DNA of 34,754 nt from a virus: the IMG/VR virus record IMGVR_UViG_3300017773_000057, positions 1 through 34,754 of that record. The stretch is one strand, 5' to 3'. Shown here in pieces: positions 14,453 through 21,851 of the stretch (its first letter is position 1; every line of letters begins with the position of its first letter). The notes beneath the pieces were generated by a model, which saw only the letters and a list, made by a program, of their open reading frames with translations, did not search any database and was not told the origin of the DNA. Position numbers and translations under genes: made by a program.

Positions 14453-15358
14453 ATGTTATGGACAGAAAAATATAGACCTAAAAATATGAATGATTTAATG
14501 GGGCAAGAACCCTTCAAATCAGATGCAAAATCATGGAAAGAAGGTATGCCTAATATTATACTATACGGACAAGCAGGCACAGGTAAAACTGCTGCTTCAG
14601 GTATCTTGGCTGATATGATATTAGGTGAACACAGAGCCTTTAATTTCCATGAAATAAACGCTTCTGATGATAGAAGATTAGATGTTGTTAGAAATCTGAT
14701 AAAAGATATTGCGACATCAATGAAAGAAGGAGATGTACCTCATAAAATTATTTTATTAGATGAGATGGATGGTATGACATCTGATGCTCAAAATGCTTTG
14801 AAGAGAATTATGGAAAGATATAGTGGAAATGTTAGATTTATTATTACTTGTAATCATAGACATAAAATAATTTATCCTCTGCAATCACGTTGCGCTCACT
14901 ACAATTTCAAGAGATTGAGTGACGAGCAAGTCAAGTGGGTCTTAGAAAGAATTATGAAAATGGAAGGCGTTTCAGACATAGAACCTGAACAATTGGACAC
15001 CTTTATTAGTGGGTTACAAGGAGATGTTAGACGAGCGATAACTGAATTACAGGCATCGGTTAGTAGTAATACTCCATTAACAATGCAAATAGAAAGAATA
15101 TATGAACTTTATAATGACTTATTAGATTCTATTCTAAATAAAAAATATGAATTAGCCCTTAATCAATTACATGATTTAATACACCTATCGGTAGATATGA
15201 AAACAGTATGTATTTCTTTACACGAAGTGATAATAAAAAAAGAGATTGATAGTAATATTAAGTTTAAATTATTAAGAGTAGTGGGTGAAGCAGAATGGAG
15301 AAGCGGCAACATGACTCCAAAAGTGTTGGCCTCATGGATGATAGGACAGATGATATAA
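14453..15358 (+). CDS. rfcS: Replication factor C small subunit (clamp loader ATPase)
   Basis: RFC opens and loads PCNA onto primed DNA. The protein starts with the family hallmark LWTEKYRPK, which supports ATG 14453 with GGTGAT 4 bases upstream rather than the ATG at 14441. It has a Walker A loop GQAGTGKT (39-46), Walker B LLDEMDG (99-105) and the SRC arginine finger at 143-145, then the C-terminal collar helices. The length of 301 residues fits archaeal RFC-S (about 320). RFC works with a large subunit; the preceding gene is the candidate here. PCNA and polymerase genes follow 2.7 kb downstream. Confidence 0.95.
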   Translation: MLWTEKYRPKNMNDLMGQEPFKSDAKSWKEGMPNIILYGQAGTGKTAASGILADMILGEHRAFNFHEINASDDRRLDVVRNLIKDIATSMKEGDVPHKIILLDEMDGMTSDAQNALKRIMERYSGNVRFIITCNHRHKIIYPLQSRCAHYNFKRLSDEQVKWVLERIMKMEGVSDIEPEQLDTFISGLQGDVRRAITELQASVSSNTPLTMQIERIYELYNDLLDSILNKKYELALNQLHDLIHLSVDMKTVCISLHEVIIKKEIDSNIKFKLLRVVGEAEWRSGNMTPKVLASWMIGQMI

Positions 15359-15645
15359 TGCGTAAAGGATTGGATAAAATCAAAACAGGAGCAATACATT
15401 GGCTTGATGTTAATAGAGACGGTAAAATAAACCGTTCTGATGTTAAGAAGTTAATGATGAGATATGAATGGATTATCATAACAGGATTACTTCTAACAAT
15501 ATTCCCTATGTTAAATGTATTAGGTTATACTAATATAGACTCAGATTTTTTCTGGGCTTTAGCAGGGTTATGTTTAACAGTTGAAGGCATAATAGAATTG
15601 TATTATGAGCAGAAACATTGGGATAAATTAAAGGAGAGAAAGTAA
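15358..15645 (+). CDS. EF-hand membrane protein
   Basis: This protein of 95 residues (from ATG 15358, TAATG overlap) has one full EF-hand or dockerin-type calcium loop, DVNRDGKINRSD, with Asp, Asn, Asp and the final Asp in ligand positions. Two hydrophobic segments follow (about 39-60, WIIITGLLLTIFPMLNVLGY; about 65-85) with a short turn, so two membrane helices are likely. A start at 15337 would add 7 residues. Size and topology resemble holins, and calcium control of a membrane protein would be unusual; both ideas are speculation. Confidence 0.65.
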   Translation: MRKGLDKIKTGAIHWLDVNRDGKINRSDVKKLMMRYEWIIITGLLLTIFPMLNVLGYTNIDSDFFWALAGLCLTVEGIIELYYEQKHWDKLKERK

Positions 15646-15729
15646 ATGACAGAAGAAGAAAGCAGGCAAACCACGCTATATGAGTTTGAATTAGATTCCC
15701 CTAGAAGGGAGGTAAAGCAAAATGAATGA
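15646..15729 (+). CDS. 27-residue peptide with PCNA-interaction (PIP-box) motif
   Basis: A short frame with a strong Shine-Dalgarno (AAAGGAGAG) encodes 27 residues. The core RQTTLYEFE fits the PIP box Q-x-x-L-x-x-F, close to archaeal forms such as QxTLxDFL. A 4-turn acidic and basic flank surrounds it and there is no other domain. Its end overlaps the start of the ssDNA-binding protein gene by 8 bases. It could bind the viral or host sliding clamp and compete with other clients, as the larger TIP inhibitor does in Thermococcales. Expression is not proven. Confidence 0.55.
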   Translation: MTEEESRQTTLYEFELDSPRREVKQNE

Positions 15730-16915
15730 AAAAATAAATGAAGAAATTGCTAGTGCCGCAAGGTTGCTAGAAATGGATATAAATGAAGTGATGACAAAGT
15801 ATGAGAGTATCTGCGAAGATAACTCTTTAACTGAGGATGATTGGAGATTAGGTTTAAGCCTATTCAGACAATGGTTTAGTGGAGCAAGAGCATACGCACA
15901 AGCCCCGCAAAGAGAAGAGAAAACTAACTCTTTAGTTAAAGAAGCCCGTGGGTTTTTCATATCTTTGGATGCAGCAAGAGATATGGCTGCTATGCAAAAT
16001 GAAAGAATAAAGAATGAATATATGATGGATTCAGATACCACATATTCTATGGGTAAAGTAGCAGTAGCAACTAGCACTCAAGAAGGATATGAAGTTAGTC
16101 GTATGTATAATGGTGAAGAACAAGTTAAGGCAGTTACAGCATTGCCAGAAAATAACTTTGAAATTGACATGGGAACATGGATTATACCGTTAGACAGTAT
16201 TGCTAAATATGGTGAAAGAAGAAATCCTAATCACGGTAAACCGCTACCTGCACAGCAATATAGAATGTCAGGAGTATTTATTGGGAGAGTTGATGGTGAT
16301 GAAGGATTGTATTACTTCTCATATAAAGGAGAAGCGTGTAAAGAGTTTACACCTAAAACCTTCACTATGATTGATATGGAAGTTATTAGAGACCAAAACA
16401 ACACAAATAGAATCTACGGATTCAAAACAGGAACACTACAAAGTCTAAGTGTTCTTGATAATGAACATGGTGTTGAAGACTTTAAAAATCTAATAACTGA
16501 ATATGCAGGAGAGAACCTATCAGGTCTTGTTGATTTAGATAGATATCATTCTGGATTAAGCCATAAAAACTATGCAGAAAAGTTTGTTATTACAGACGGT
16601 TCTGTTTCTAGTGTGAACATGGTTCCTAATTCATATGGTACTAGAAGAGTAACAATAACTGATTTGAATGCAGACTTTGATTATGATGGCGGTTCTTGGG
16701 CGGGAACGACTTGTTGGTTCCCTAGTAACGTTGACATTGAGTTTGGTTTAGGTTCTAATGTTATAGTTGTAGGTAGAACATCTTTAGGTAAAAATGAAGA
16801 TGGTACTCCGGGTGATATAACATTAAACGTTAGCGGTATTCTTGTTGTAGAAAATCGAGGGGTTGTAACAGAACCTTTTGATGCAGGCGTAGAAGAAGAT
16901 TTAGATTGGTTCTAA
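15722..16915 (+). CDS. RPA-like single-stranded DNA-binding protein
   Basis: This protein of 397 residues appears to have an N-terminal helical segment (about 1-110), a middle beta domain (about 135-240) and an OB-fold-like C-terminal domain (about 300-385, with GTRRVTITDLNADFD, then TTCWFPSN and ITLNVSGILVVENRG). The last residues are acidic and end in DLDWF, like the protein-docking tips of bacterial SSBs. It would coat unwound viral DNA and recruit partners. GGGAGGT lies 7 bases before the start. Position inside the replication module supports the role; the OB assignment is by pattern. Confidence 0.7.
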   Translation: MNEKINEEIASAARLLEMDINEVMTKYESICEDNSLTEDDWRLGLSLFRQWFSGARAYAQAPQREEKTNSLVKEARGFFISLDAARDMAAMQNERIKNEYMMDSDTTYSMGKVAVATSTQEGYEVSRMYNGEEQVKAVTALPENNFEIDMGTWIIPLDSIAKYGERRNPNHGKPLPAQQYRMSGVFIGRVDGDEGLYYFSYKGEACKEFTPKTFTMIDMEVIRDQNNTNRIYGFKTGTLQSLSVLDNEHGVEDFKNLITEYAGENLSGLVDLDRYHSGLSHKNYAEKFVITDGSVSSVNMVPNSYGTRRVTITDLNADFDYDGGSWAGTTCWFPSNVDIEFGLGSNVIVVGRTSLGKNEDGTPGDITLNVSGILVVENRGVVTEPFDAGVEEDLDWF

Positions 16916-16983
16916 ATGATACTAAACCTTAGTAAGAAGGTATGCTTACCAAATGGGTGCGAAGCCCTAAATAAAGTGATAAT

Positions 16984-17229
16984 ATGTTTACAATAGATAA
17001 TAGAATGATACATGGTACAAGTTTTATAATTTCACTAGATTCGGTGGAGTTTATAACTTGGAGATTAAATGAAGATACGGGGGATTATTGGGTAAAACTA
17101 CATATTCCTTCAGGTAAAGAAATAAGAATAAAAGTAAGTGAAGAAGAATTAAGAAACATAGCAGACGTATGGGCTGCTACTTCAAATATATATTTAAAAA
17201 TAGGTGATAATTATGGGATGGACTTCTGA
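16984..17229 (+). CDS. Small hypothetical beta-rich protein
   Basis: This protein of 81 residues is mostly beta strands (SFIISLDSVEFITWRL, DYWVKLHIPSGKEIRIKV) with a C-terminal helix (EEELRNIADVWAAT). I do not recognise it; the layout recalls small barrel or PH-like single domains. It follows a 68-base spacer, which contains only a weak hairpin (GGGTGCGAAGCCC) and a Shine-Dalgarno-like AAAGTGAT. It overlaps the RecA-like ATPase gene by 17 bases, so co-translation is likely. Confidence 0.65.
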   Translation: MFTIDNRMIHGTSFIISLDSVEFITWRLNEDTGDYWVKLHIPSGKEIRIKVSEEELRNIADVWAATSNIYLKIGDNYGMDF

Positions 17230-18025
17230 GAAGAATAATGAGAATAAAGATGTAATAGATTTTGGTAAAGAACAAGATGAATGGAATAAGAAATATGCAG
17301 AAACTTTTCTAGTTAAAAAGGATAAAAAATCTAGAATGTGTTTAGGCATTTGGGGCGACCCTAAGAATGGTAAAACAGGTTTAGCATTGGATTTTCCAGA
17401 TAGAGAAATATACGTTTTAGATTGGGATAGAGGTGTTGAGTCTACATGGAAAGAACATTATGATGCAACAGATAGAATAAAAATACATTGTCCTATCATT
17501 AGAGATAAAAGTAATGTAATTGATATTCATGCTTCTGAAAGAGAATCGTTAATGTTTGTTAACTTTGTACGTCAAAAGATTGAAGAAGGCGATAAGCCAA
17601 TATTTGTATTTGATGGCGTAGATACTTGGCATGAATCTTGTTTACTAAAGGTAAGTCCTGACCCTAGAAAGGTCGCTAAGATGATGCCTTGGCAATATGG
17701 AGAAAGAAACAAAACTTTCTTTTTCTTAATGGAAGCAGTATACGCTTTAGATTGTGATGTTATTTACATAACCCATAAGACTGAAAATTACCTTGATGGT
17801 AATGTAGTAGGTTATTCTCCTATATGGAAAAATTGGGGCGGTAAATTAGAACAAGAGATTAGAACAGGAACTAAATCTGTTAAAGGGGAATTACAATATG
17901 TAGCACAGTTAGTTGCTAGTAGAACAAATGGTAACTTAGTAGGTACTACATGGGTAACTAGAGAAGGTAGACCTCCAAATGTAGTTTGGAATGGTATTCC
18001 TCAACTACGAGAGGGTAATATATGA
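17213..18025 (+). CDS. RecA/Sak4-like recombination ATPase
   Basis: This protein of 270 residues has a Walker A loop GDPKNGKT (48-55), a Walker B strand PIFVFDGVD (about 129-137) and a strand YITHKTE near 190 matching the sensor region. This is typical of the single-domain RecA-like ATPases (AAA_24/Sak4 type) in phages. Such proteins support strand annealing or exchange together with an SSB, which is encoded just upstream. I use ATG 17213, with GGTGAT at 17203-17208. It overlaps the PCNA gene by 4 bases. ATPase assignment is firm, exact function less so. Confidence 0.82.
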   Translation: MGWTSEKNNENKDVIDFGKEQDEWNKKYAETFLVKKDKKSRMCLGIWGDPKNGKTGLALDFPDREIYVLDWDRGVESTWKEHYDATDRIKIHCPIIRDKSNVIDIHASERESLMFVNFVRQKIEEGDKPIFVFDGVDTWHESCLLKVSPDPRKVAKMMPWQYGERNKTFFFLMEAVYALDCDVIYITHKTENYLDGNVVGYSPIWKNWGGKLEQEIRTGTKSVKGELQYVAQLVASRTNGNLVGTTWVTREGRPPNVVWNGIPQLREGNI

Positions 18026-18813
18026 AAGAGATATTTATAAATAGAAAAAAACTAAGCAACGGAATAGAAGATGTTCTCCTTAAAGGGAGATATAGGGGAG
18101 CATCTTCTTCCAAAGTTGATTTGATTAACCCTAATGTTGCTATATTAATTAATAGTAGAACAGGAATAACGATAGCAAATGCTAATCATTCAATCGCTAC
18201 TATGGTTATAGTTAACATTAATCCTTCAATAGAAGAAGAAAGACACTTTGAACCATGTTGGGTTTATTGTGATGCTGAGAAGGCAATCAAATATCTTAAG
18301 GCTATGAAAGATGATGAAATTATGTTGAAAATAACAGATAGTAAATTAATATTCAACGGTATTGATACACAATTAATGATGCCTTTAAGTATTGAACATT
18401 CAGGTATTTCTGCAATTGCTAAACTTATGATGGCTAAGGTAGACCAACAACATGAAGGGACAACTGCCAAGTTTGGTAATACTACTTTTGATACAGTCGT
18501 TTTACTTGAAGATAGTAAAGACCTCGCTAGAGCAATTAAAGAATGTTCAGTAGTAGGAACTTCTTCGTTTAAGTTAACGTTTGATAAACAAAACCTAGCA
18601 GTATCTTCTTCTAATTTTCAGAATACTGAAACATATAAAACGTATGTAGATTTTACAGGAGCATTCGGTGAAGATGTAGAAGTAGAGTTTTCTGCACCGT
18701 TAGATAAGTTTTGTAAAGGTAGGTTGTATCTTTGTTTAAAGGATATGGCTCCGGTATTAATAATAGGAGCAGATAGAAAATTAATAGTTGCTCCTTATAT
18801 AAGAGATGATTAA
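18022..18813 (+). CDS. pcn: Sliding clamp (PCNA-like)
   Basis: The 263-residue length and repeated beta-alpha-beta layout match PCNA (about 245-250 in archaea). The end APVLIIGADRKLIVAPYIRDD-like stretch corresponds to the C-terminal strand and the AP-x-I tail of PCNA. The middle connecting region (about 130-150) lies between two similar halves. The clamp rings DNA as a trimer and tethers polymerase, ligase and other clients. It is immediately upstream of the polymerase gene, and RFC is encoded nearby. Sequence is divergent, so confidence rests on topology and context. Confidence 0.82.
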   Translation: MKEIFINRKKLSNGIEDVLLKGRYRGASSSKVDLINPNVAILINSRTGITIANANHSIATMVIVNINPSIEEERHFEPCWVYCDAEKAIKYLKAMKDDEIMLKITDSKLIFNGIDTQLMMPLSIEHSGISAIAKLMMAKVDQQHEGTTAKFGNTTFDTVVLLEDSKDLARAIKECSVVGTSSFKLTFDKQNLAVSSSNFQNTETYKTYVDFTGAFGEDVEVEFSAPLDKFCKGRLYLCLKDMAPVLIIGADRKLIVAPYIRDD

Positions 18814-20496
18814 ATGATAATAAATGCAGTAGATAAAAATAAAACAATGTTAATTAGATGGAGAGATGAAAACGGTAAGCGTTTGGAATTAGAAGAGAAA
18901 TATTCTGATTTCAGACCTTACTTTTTCATCCCCTTAATTTCAAGAGAAATAACTAATGTTAGTTATACTGAGTTTGGACAAAAGTATAACATTAGATTAG
19001 AATATGATAACGGAGACGATGAACATCCGTTTATGTCTTTAAATAATGGTAGATTAAAGAAAGTAATGTGGAACACAAATAACCCTGCTCATGCTAGGAT
19101 TCTTAGAAAAGAGTGGTCGTTAACCTTTGAAGCAGATGTACCTTTTCATTACAGATATGCAGTTGATAAGATTCATTCCATACAAGAGTATGACATGAGA
19201 AAGTTTTATTGGGATTTAGAATGGCAACAAGGTGGTGAACATGATGGTGCAATTACTTGTATTTCTTATTACGATTCATATGTAGATAATGACAATGCAA
19301 CAATATATTATTGGTTACCTAAAGAAGAAAGTATGTCGATTAAGGTATCTAAGAACCATGTGTTTTTTCTTAGTGAAAAAGAAATGTTAGAATATTTTGT
19401 TTTTACTATAAACGAGACAGACCCCGATATATTGATATCTTGGTTTGGTTCTACTTTCGATTTACCTAAGTTGTTAGAGAGACTTCATGCTAATGATATA
19501 GACCCTAGACGTTTATCTCCTGTTAATGTTGTTAAAGGAGTTTACTTCAATGAAGGTATTAAACTTAGTAAAGCAGCGAAAGGTTACAGTCCAATAGACC
19601 AACCAATAAAAGGTAGAATATGTTTAAACTTAGACTTAGCATTTGAACGTCAATGGAATGATGCACAAAAAGGTACTCTGCCTTCAATGGCATTGGATTA
19701 TGTAGCAGAATTAGTTTTGGGTGAAAAGAAACTTGTTAGTGAAAAGTTTCCTGATAAGAATGATTTCTTTCAAAGAGGATGGCTTGAAGATACTCAAAGA
19801 TATTTAGACTATGCTCAAGTTGACGTTGACCTTCTAGTTAAATTAGATGAAAAGAATCTTATTAGTGAATCTATATTGTCTTTACAACGTTTACTTGTTG
19901 CTCCCTTTGATGCTTGCTTTTATGCTAGTATGATGGGTGGTATTTATTTCATGCGTAATGCTTGGTGGAAAGCCCCTACCGGAGATAAAGAAGGTGAACG
20001 TGTAGAATATGAAGGTGCTATGATTTATGACCCTTTGAATGAGGGAACAAACGGCCTACATCTAGGTGTAGCAGCATTTGACTTTGCACAGTTGTACCCT
20101 TCTATGATGATAGCAAGAAATATTTCTTGGGAAACTAAATCAACTGAGCCGACTGAGTTTGGAGTTAATATTCTATTACCAAGAGATTTATCAGAAGAGT
20201 CTGAGTTTGATTATAGATATTATAAAACAGATAAGTTAGGTTTGTTGCCGAAGGCTGTTTTAGAACTAAAAGGTCTTAGAGATGAGTATAAACAGATGCG
20301 TGATGATTCTACTTCTAAAGAAGATTATGATAAATATCAAACGATGCAAATGGCAGTAAAACGACTAATGGCGAGTTTTTATGGCTTGGTCGGATATCAA
20401 GGCTTTGGTTGGGCTGACGTAGATTTAGCCGCTAGTATTACTGCTAGTGCTAGAGAAGCAATCAGAATATCTGCATTTAAGGTGATGGAATTATGA
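18814..20496 (+). CDS. polB: Family B DNA polymerase, N-terminal piece (exonuclease, motifs A and B)
   Basis: This first part (560 residues) of a split replicative polymerase has proofreading motifs ExoI YWDLEW (Asp134, Glu136), ExoII FGSTFD (Asp216) and ExoIII YAQVD (Tyr333, Asp337). Polymerase motif A is FDFAQLYPS, with catalytic Asp423, and motif B is KRLMASFYG at 516-524. In motif B the usual Asn is Ala. The frame ends in TGA 36 residues after motif B, just before the position of motif C. The rest is encoded at 20940-21851 after three small genes. The two products must associate to form an active site. The start is adjacent to the PCNA stop. Confidence 0.93.
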   Translation: MIINAVDKNKTMLIRWRDENGKRLELEEKYSDFRPYFFIPLISREITNVSYTEFGQKYNIRLEYDNGDDEHPFMSLNNGRLKKVMWNTNNPAHARILRKEWSLTFEADVPFHYRYAVDKIHSIQEYDMRKFYWDLEWQQGGEHDGAITCISYYDSYVDNDNATIYYWLPKEESMSIKVSKNHVFFLSEKEMLEYFVFTINETDPDILISWFGSTFDLPKLLERLHANDIDPRRLSPVNVVKGVYFNEGIKLSKAAKGYSPIDQPIKGRICLNLDLAFERQWNDAQKGTLPSMALDYVAELVLGEKKLVSEKFPDKNDFFQRGWLEDTQRYLDYAQVDVDLLVKLDEKNLISESILSLQRLLVAPFDACFYASMMGGIYFMRNAWWKAPTGDKEGERVEYEGAMIYDPLNEGTNGLHLGVAAFDFAQLYPSMMIARNISWETKSTEPTEFGVNILLPRDLSEESEFDYRYYKTDKLGLLPKAVLELKGLRDEYKQMRDDSTSKEDYDKYQTMQMAVKRLMASFYGLVGYQGFGWADVDLAASITASAREAIRISAFKVMEL

Positions 20497-20603
20497 AGGT
20501 ATCAAAAAAACAATGTAGATGGTGTGGTGCTAAAATACCAAGAAGTCACCATAGAAGTTATAGGTGTAAAAAATGTCCGACAAAAAATAGAGGTGGTAAT
20601 TAA
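20493..20603 (+). CDS. 36-residue zinc-ribbon miniprotein inside the polymerase split
   Basis: It starts at ATG 20493, overlapping the TGA of the polymerase N-piece, and encodes 36 residues. Two CxxC pairs, CRWC and CKKC, are separated by a basic His/Arg-rich stretch (IPRSHHRSYR), a compact nucleic-acid-binding ribbon. It ends in a GGTGGT run that serves as Shine-Dalgarno for the next gene. It is one of three small genes occupying the gap between the two polymerase halves. Its function is unknown. Confidence 0.6.
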   Translation: MKVSKKQCRWCGAKIPRSHHRSYRCKKCPTKNRGGN

Positions 20604-20869
20604 TGGCAGGTCATAATAAGAATACATATCGTATATTAGCAATAAACCAATTTACTGAAAATCTAAAATCAGGTGAGCATTTTCATATTAGAGAATGTGT
20701 TAATTTTCTTAATACTAGAAAAGCATCAGGTACTAATAGGCCACATAAACAAACACAAACTAAGGCTAGTCAATTAGCCATGTTATTAAAAAGAACAGGT
20801 ATGTTCACAAGTTTAGGTAAAGGTGAATGGAGATTTGACGGAGCATCGTTTAAGGGGATAAAAAAATGA
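20603..20869 (+). CDS. Small winged-helix-like protein inside the polymerase split
   Basis: This basic protein of 88 residues has helix NTYRILAINQFTENLKSG, a second helix with HIRECVNFLNTRK, a third (TKASQLAMLLKRTGMFTSLG) and a short wing-like hairpin (GKGEWRFDG). This is the order of a winged helix-turn-helix. It may bind DNA. Its start overlaps the stop of the zinc-ribbon miniprotein, and GGTGGT lies 7 bases upstream. I see no nuclease motif that would mark it as a homing endonuclease. Confidence 0.65.
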   Translation: MAGHNKNTYRILAINQFTENLKSGEHFHIRECVNFLNTRKASGTNRPHKQTQTKASQLAMLLKRTGMFTSLGKGEWRFDGASFKGIKK

Positions 20870-20943
20870 AAGAAAAAATAACAATTAAAATGATATACAT
20901 CATTGGTAAAATATCAATGGTGATTAGGAGATGGTTTAGATGA
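20866..20943 (+). CDS. 25-residue basic hydrophobic peptide
   Basis: A very short frame (ATG 20866) overlaps both neighbours by 4 bases. Its product contains a hydrophobic stretch (MIYIIGKISMVI) followed by RRWFR, like a small membrane or amphipathic peptide. It occupies the only remaining gap before the polymerase C-piece and contains that gene's Shine-Dalgarno (GGTGAT and AGGAG). It may be translated only as coupling leader. Support is limited to the overlaps. Confidence 0.35.
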   Translation: MKEKITIKMIYIIGKISMVIRRWFR

Positions 20944-21851
20944 AAGTGGTTTATGGACATACAGATTCTATATATGTTCAGATGCCTATGGAAAGAGCAG
21001 ATGAAACATTAGCATTATTAAATACTCATGTTAGAAGTAAGTTTCCTAACCTTCTAGGGTTAAAGGAACATCCTGTTAACTTAGAGTTTGAGAAGTATTA
21101 CAAATCTCTAGGCGTAGGTGTTACTAAAAATAGAAATGCAGGATTAATAATATGGAAGGATGGAATAACCTTAGACGCACCTGAGTTTGTTATGACAGGC
21201 TTTTCTGCAAAGAGAGCATCAATAACTGCTTTAGCAAAAGATATCCAATTAGAAGTATTGAAAATGTGGGTATCAGAAAAGTCTGAGTTTGAAATATCTA
21301 CTTGGTTAAATGAGAAATATAACGATGTAATTTCTGGCAAGATAGATATTGATATGTTAATTAATAGGTCTAGATTTAGACAAGAGCGTTTGACATACAA
21401 ATGTATTGATTGTAATAAACAATATACTTGGGAAGAAGTTGTTGAGATGAGACTTAAACAAGATACATCAACAAACTTTTGTAGTAAATGTGGTCAAGAT
21501 TTAGAGTTAGTAACATTAGGTGGTAAGAAACCTTCAATATCTGCGGGTGTAGAAGGATTGATTTGGAATAACCAAATTAATAAAAATAAAATTGATGACT
21601 CATATTATTATATGAGAGTGTTAGACGACCCTACAAGGAGAGCATACATGAACCCGATTACGGGTAAATATAAACGACCTACTTATATTTCAGCAGAAAA
21701 TAAGGAGACGTTAATGGAGCATACTCCCGATTATAAGCACTATGCAAGTTCTGTAATTAAAAAAGCAGAGCCTATATTTAATGCTATGAATTGGAGTACG
21801 CAAGTGATAGAAAGAGATAGAAATCAAAAAGGATTAGGAGAATGGTTTTAA
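20940..21851 (+). CDS. polB: Family B DNA polymerase, C-terminal piece (motif C, thumb)
   Basis: This 303-residue part begins MKVV and reaches motif C at once: YGHTDS at 5-10, where Asp9 is the catalytic residue and the usual first Asp is His. The palm block TKNRNAGLIIWKDG and helix KRASITALAKDIQLEVL follow. The thumb holds an inserted zinc ribbon (Cys155, 158, 181, 184). The last eight residues QKGLGEWF form a perfect PIP box (Q-x-x-L-x-x-W-F) for clamp binding. Added to the N-piece it totals 863 residues, normal for a family B polymerase. Shine-Dalgarno sequences lie at 20919-20930. Confidence 0.92.
   Translation: MKVVYGHTDSIYVQMPMERADETLALLNTHVRSKFPNLLGLKEHPVNLEFEKYYKSLGVGVTKNRNAGLIIWKDGITLDAPEFVMTGFSAKRASITALAKDIQLEVLKMWVSEKSEFEISTWLNEKYNDVISGKIDIDMLINRSRFRQERLTYKCIDCNKQYTWEEVVEMRLKQDTSTNFCSKCGQDLELVTLGGKKPSISAGVEGLIWNNQINKNKIDDSYYYMRVLDDPTRRAYMNPITGKYKRPTYISAENKETLMEHTPDYKHYASSVIKKAEPIFNAMNWSTQVIERDRNQKGLGEWF

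Noticed and set aside
16916-16996. 26-codon frame after the ssDNA-binding protein
   Set aside because: It lacks a ribosome-binding site and recognisable composition, and the region has short hairpins instead.
20493-20943. Intein or homing endonuclease inside the polymerase gene
   Set aside because: The insert has stop codons and new starts, lacks intein N- and C-terminal blocks and nuclease motifs, and is not at the usual motif C insertion point.
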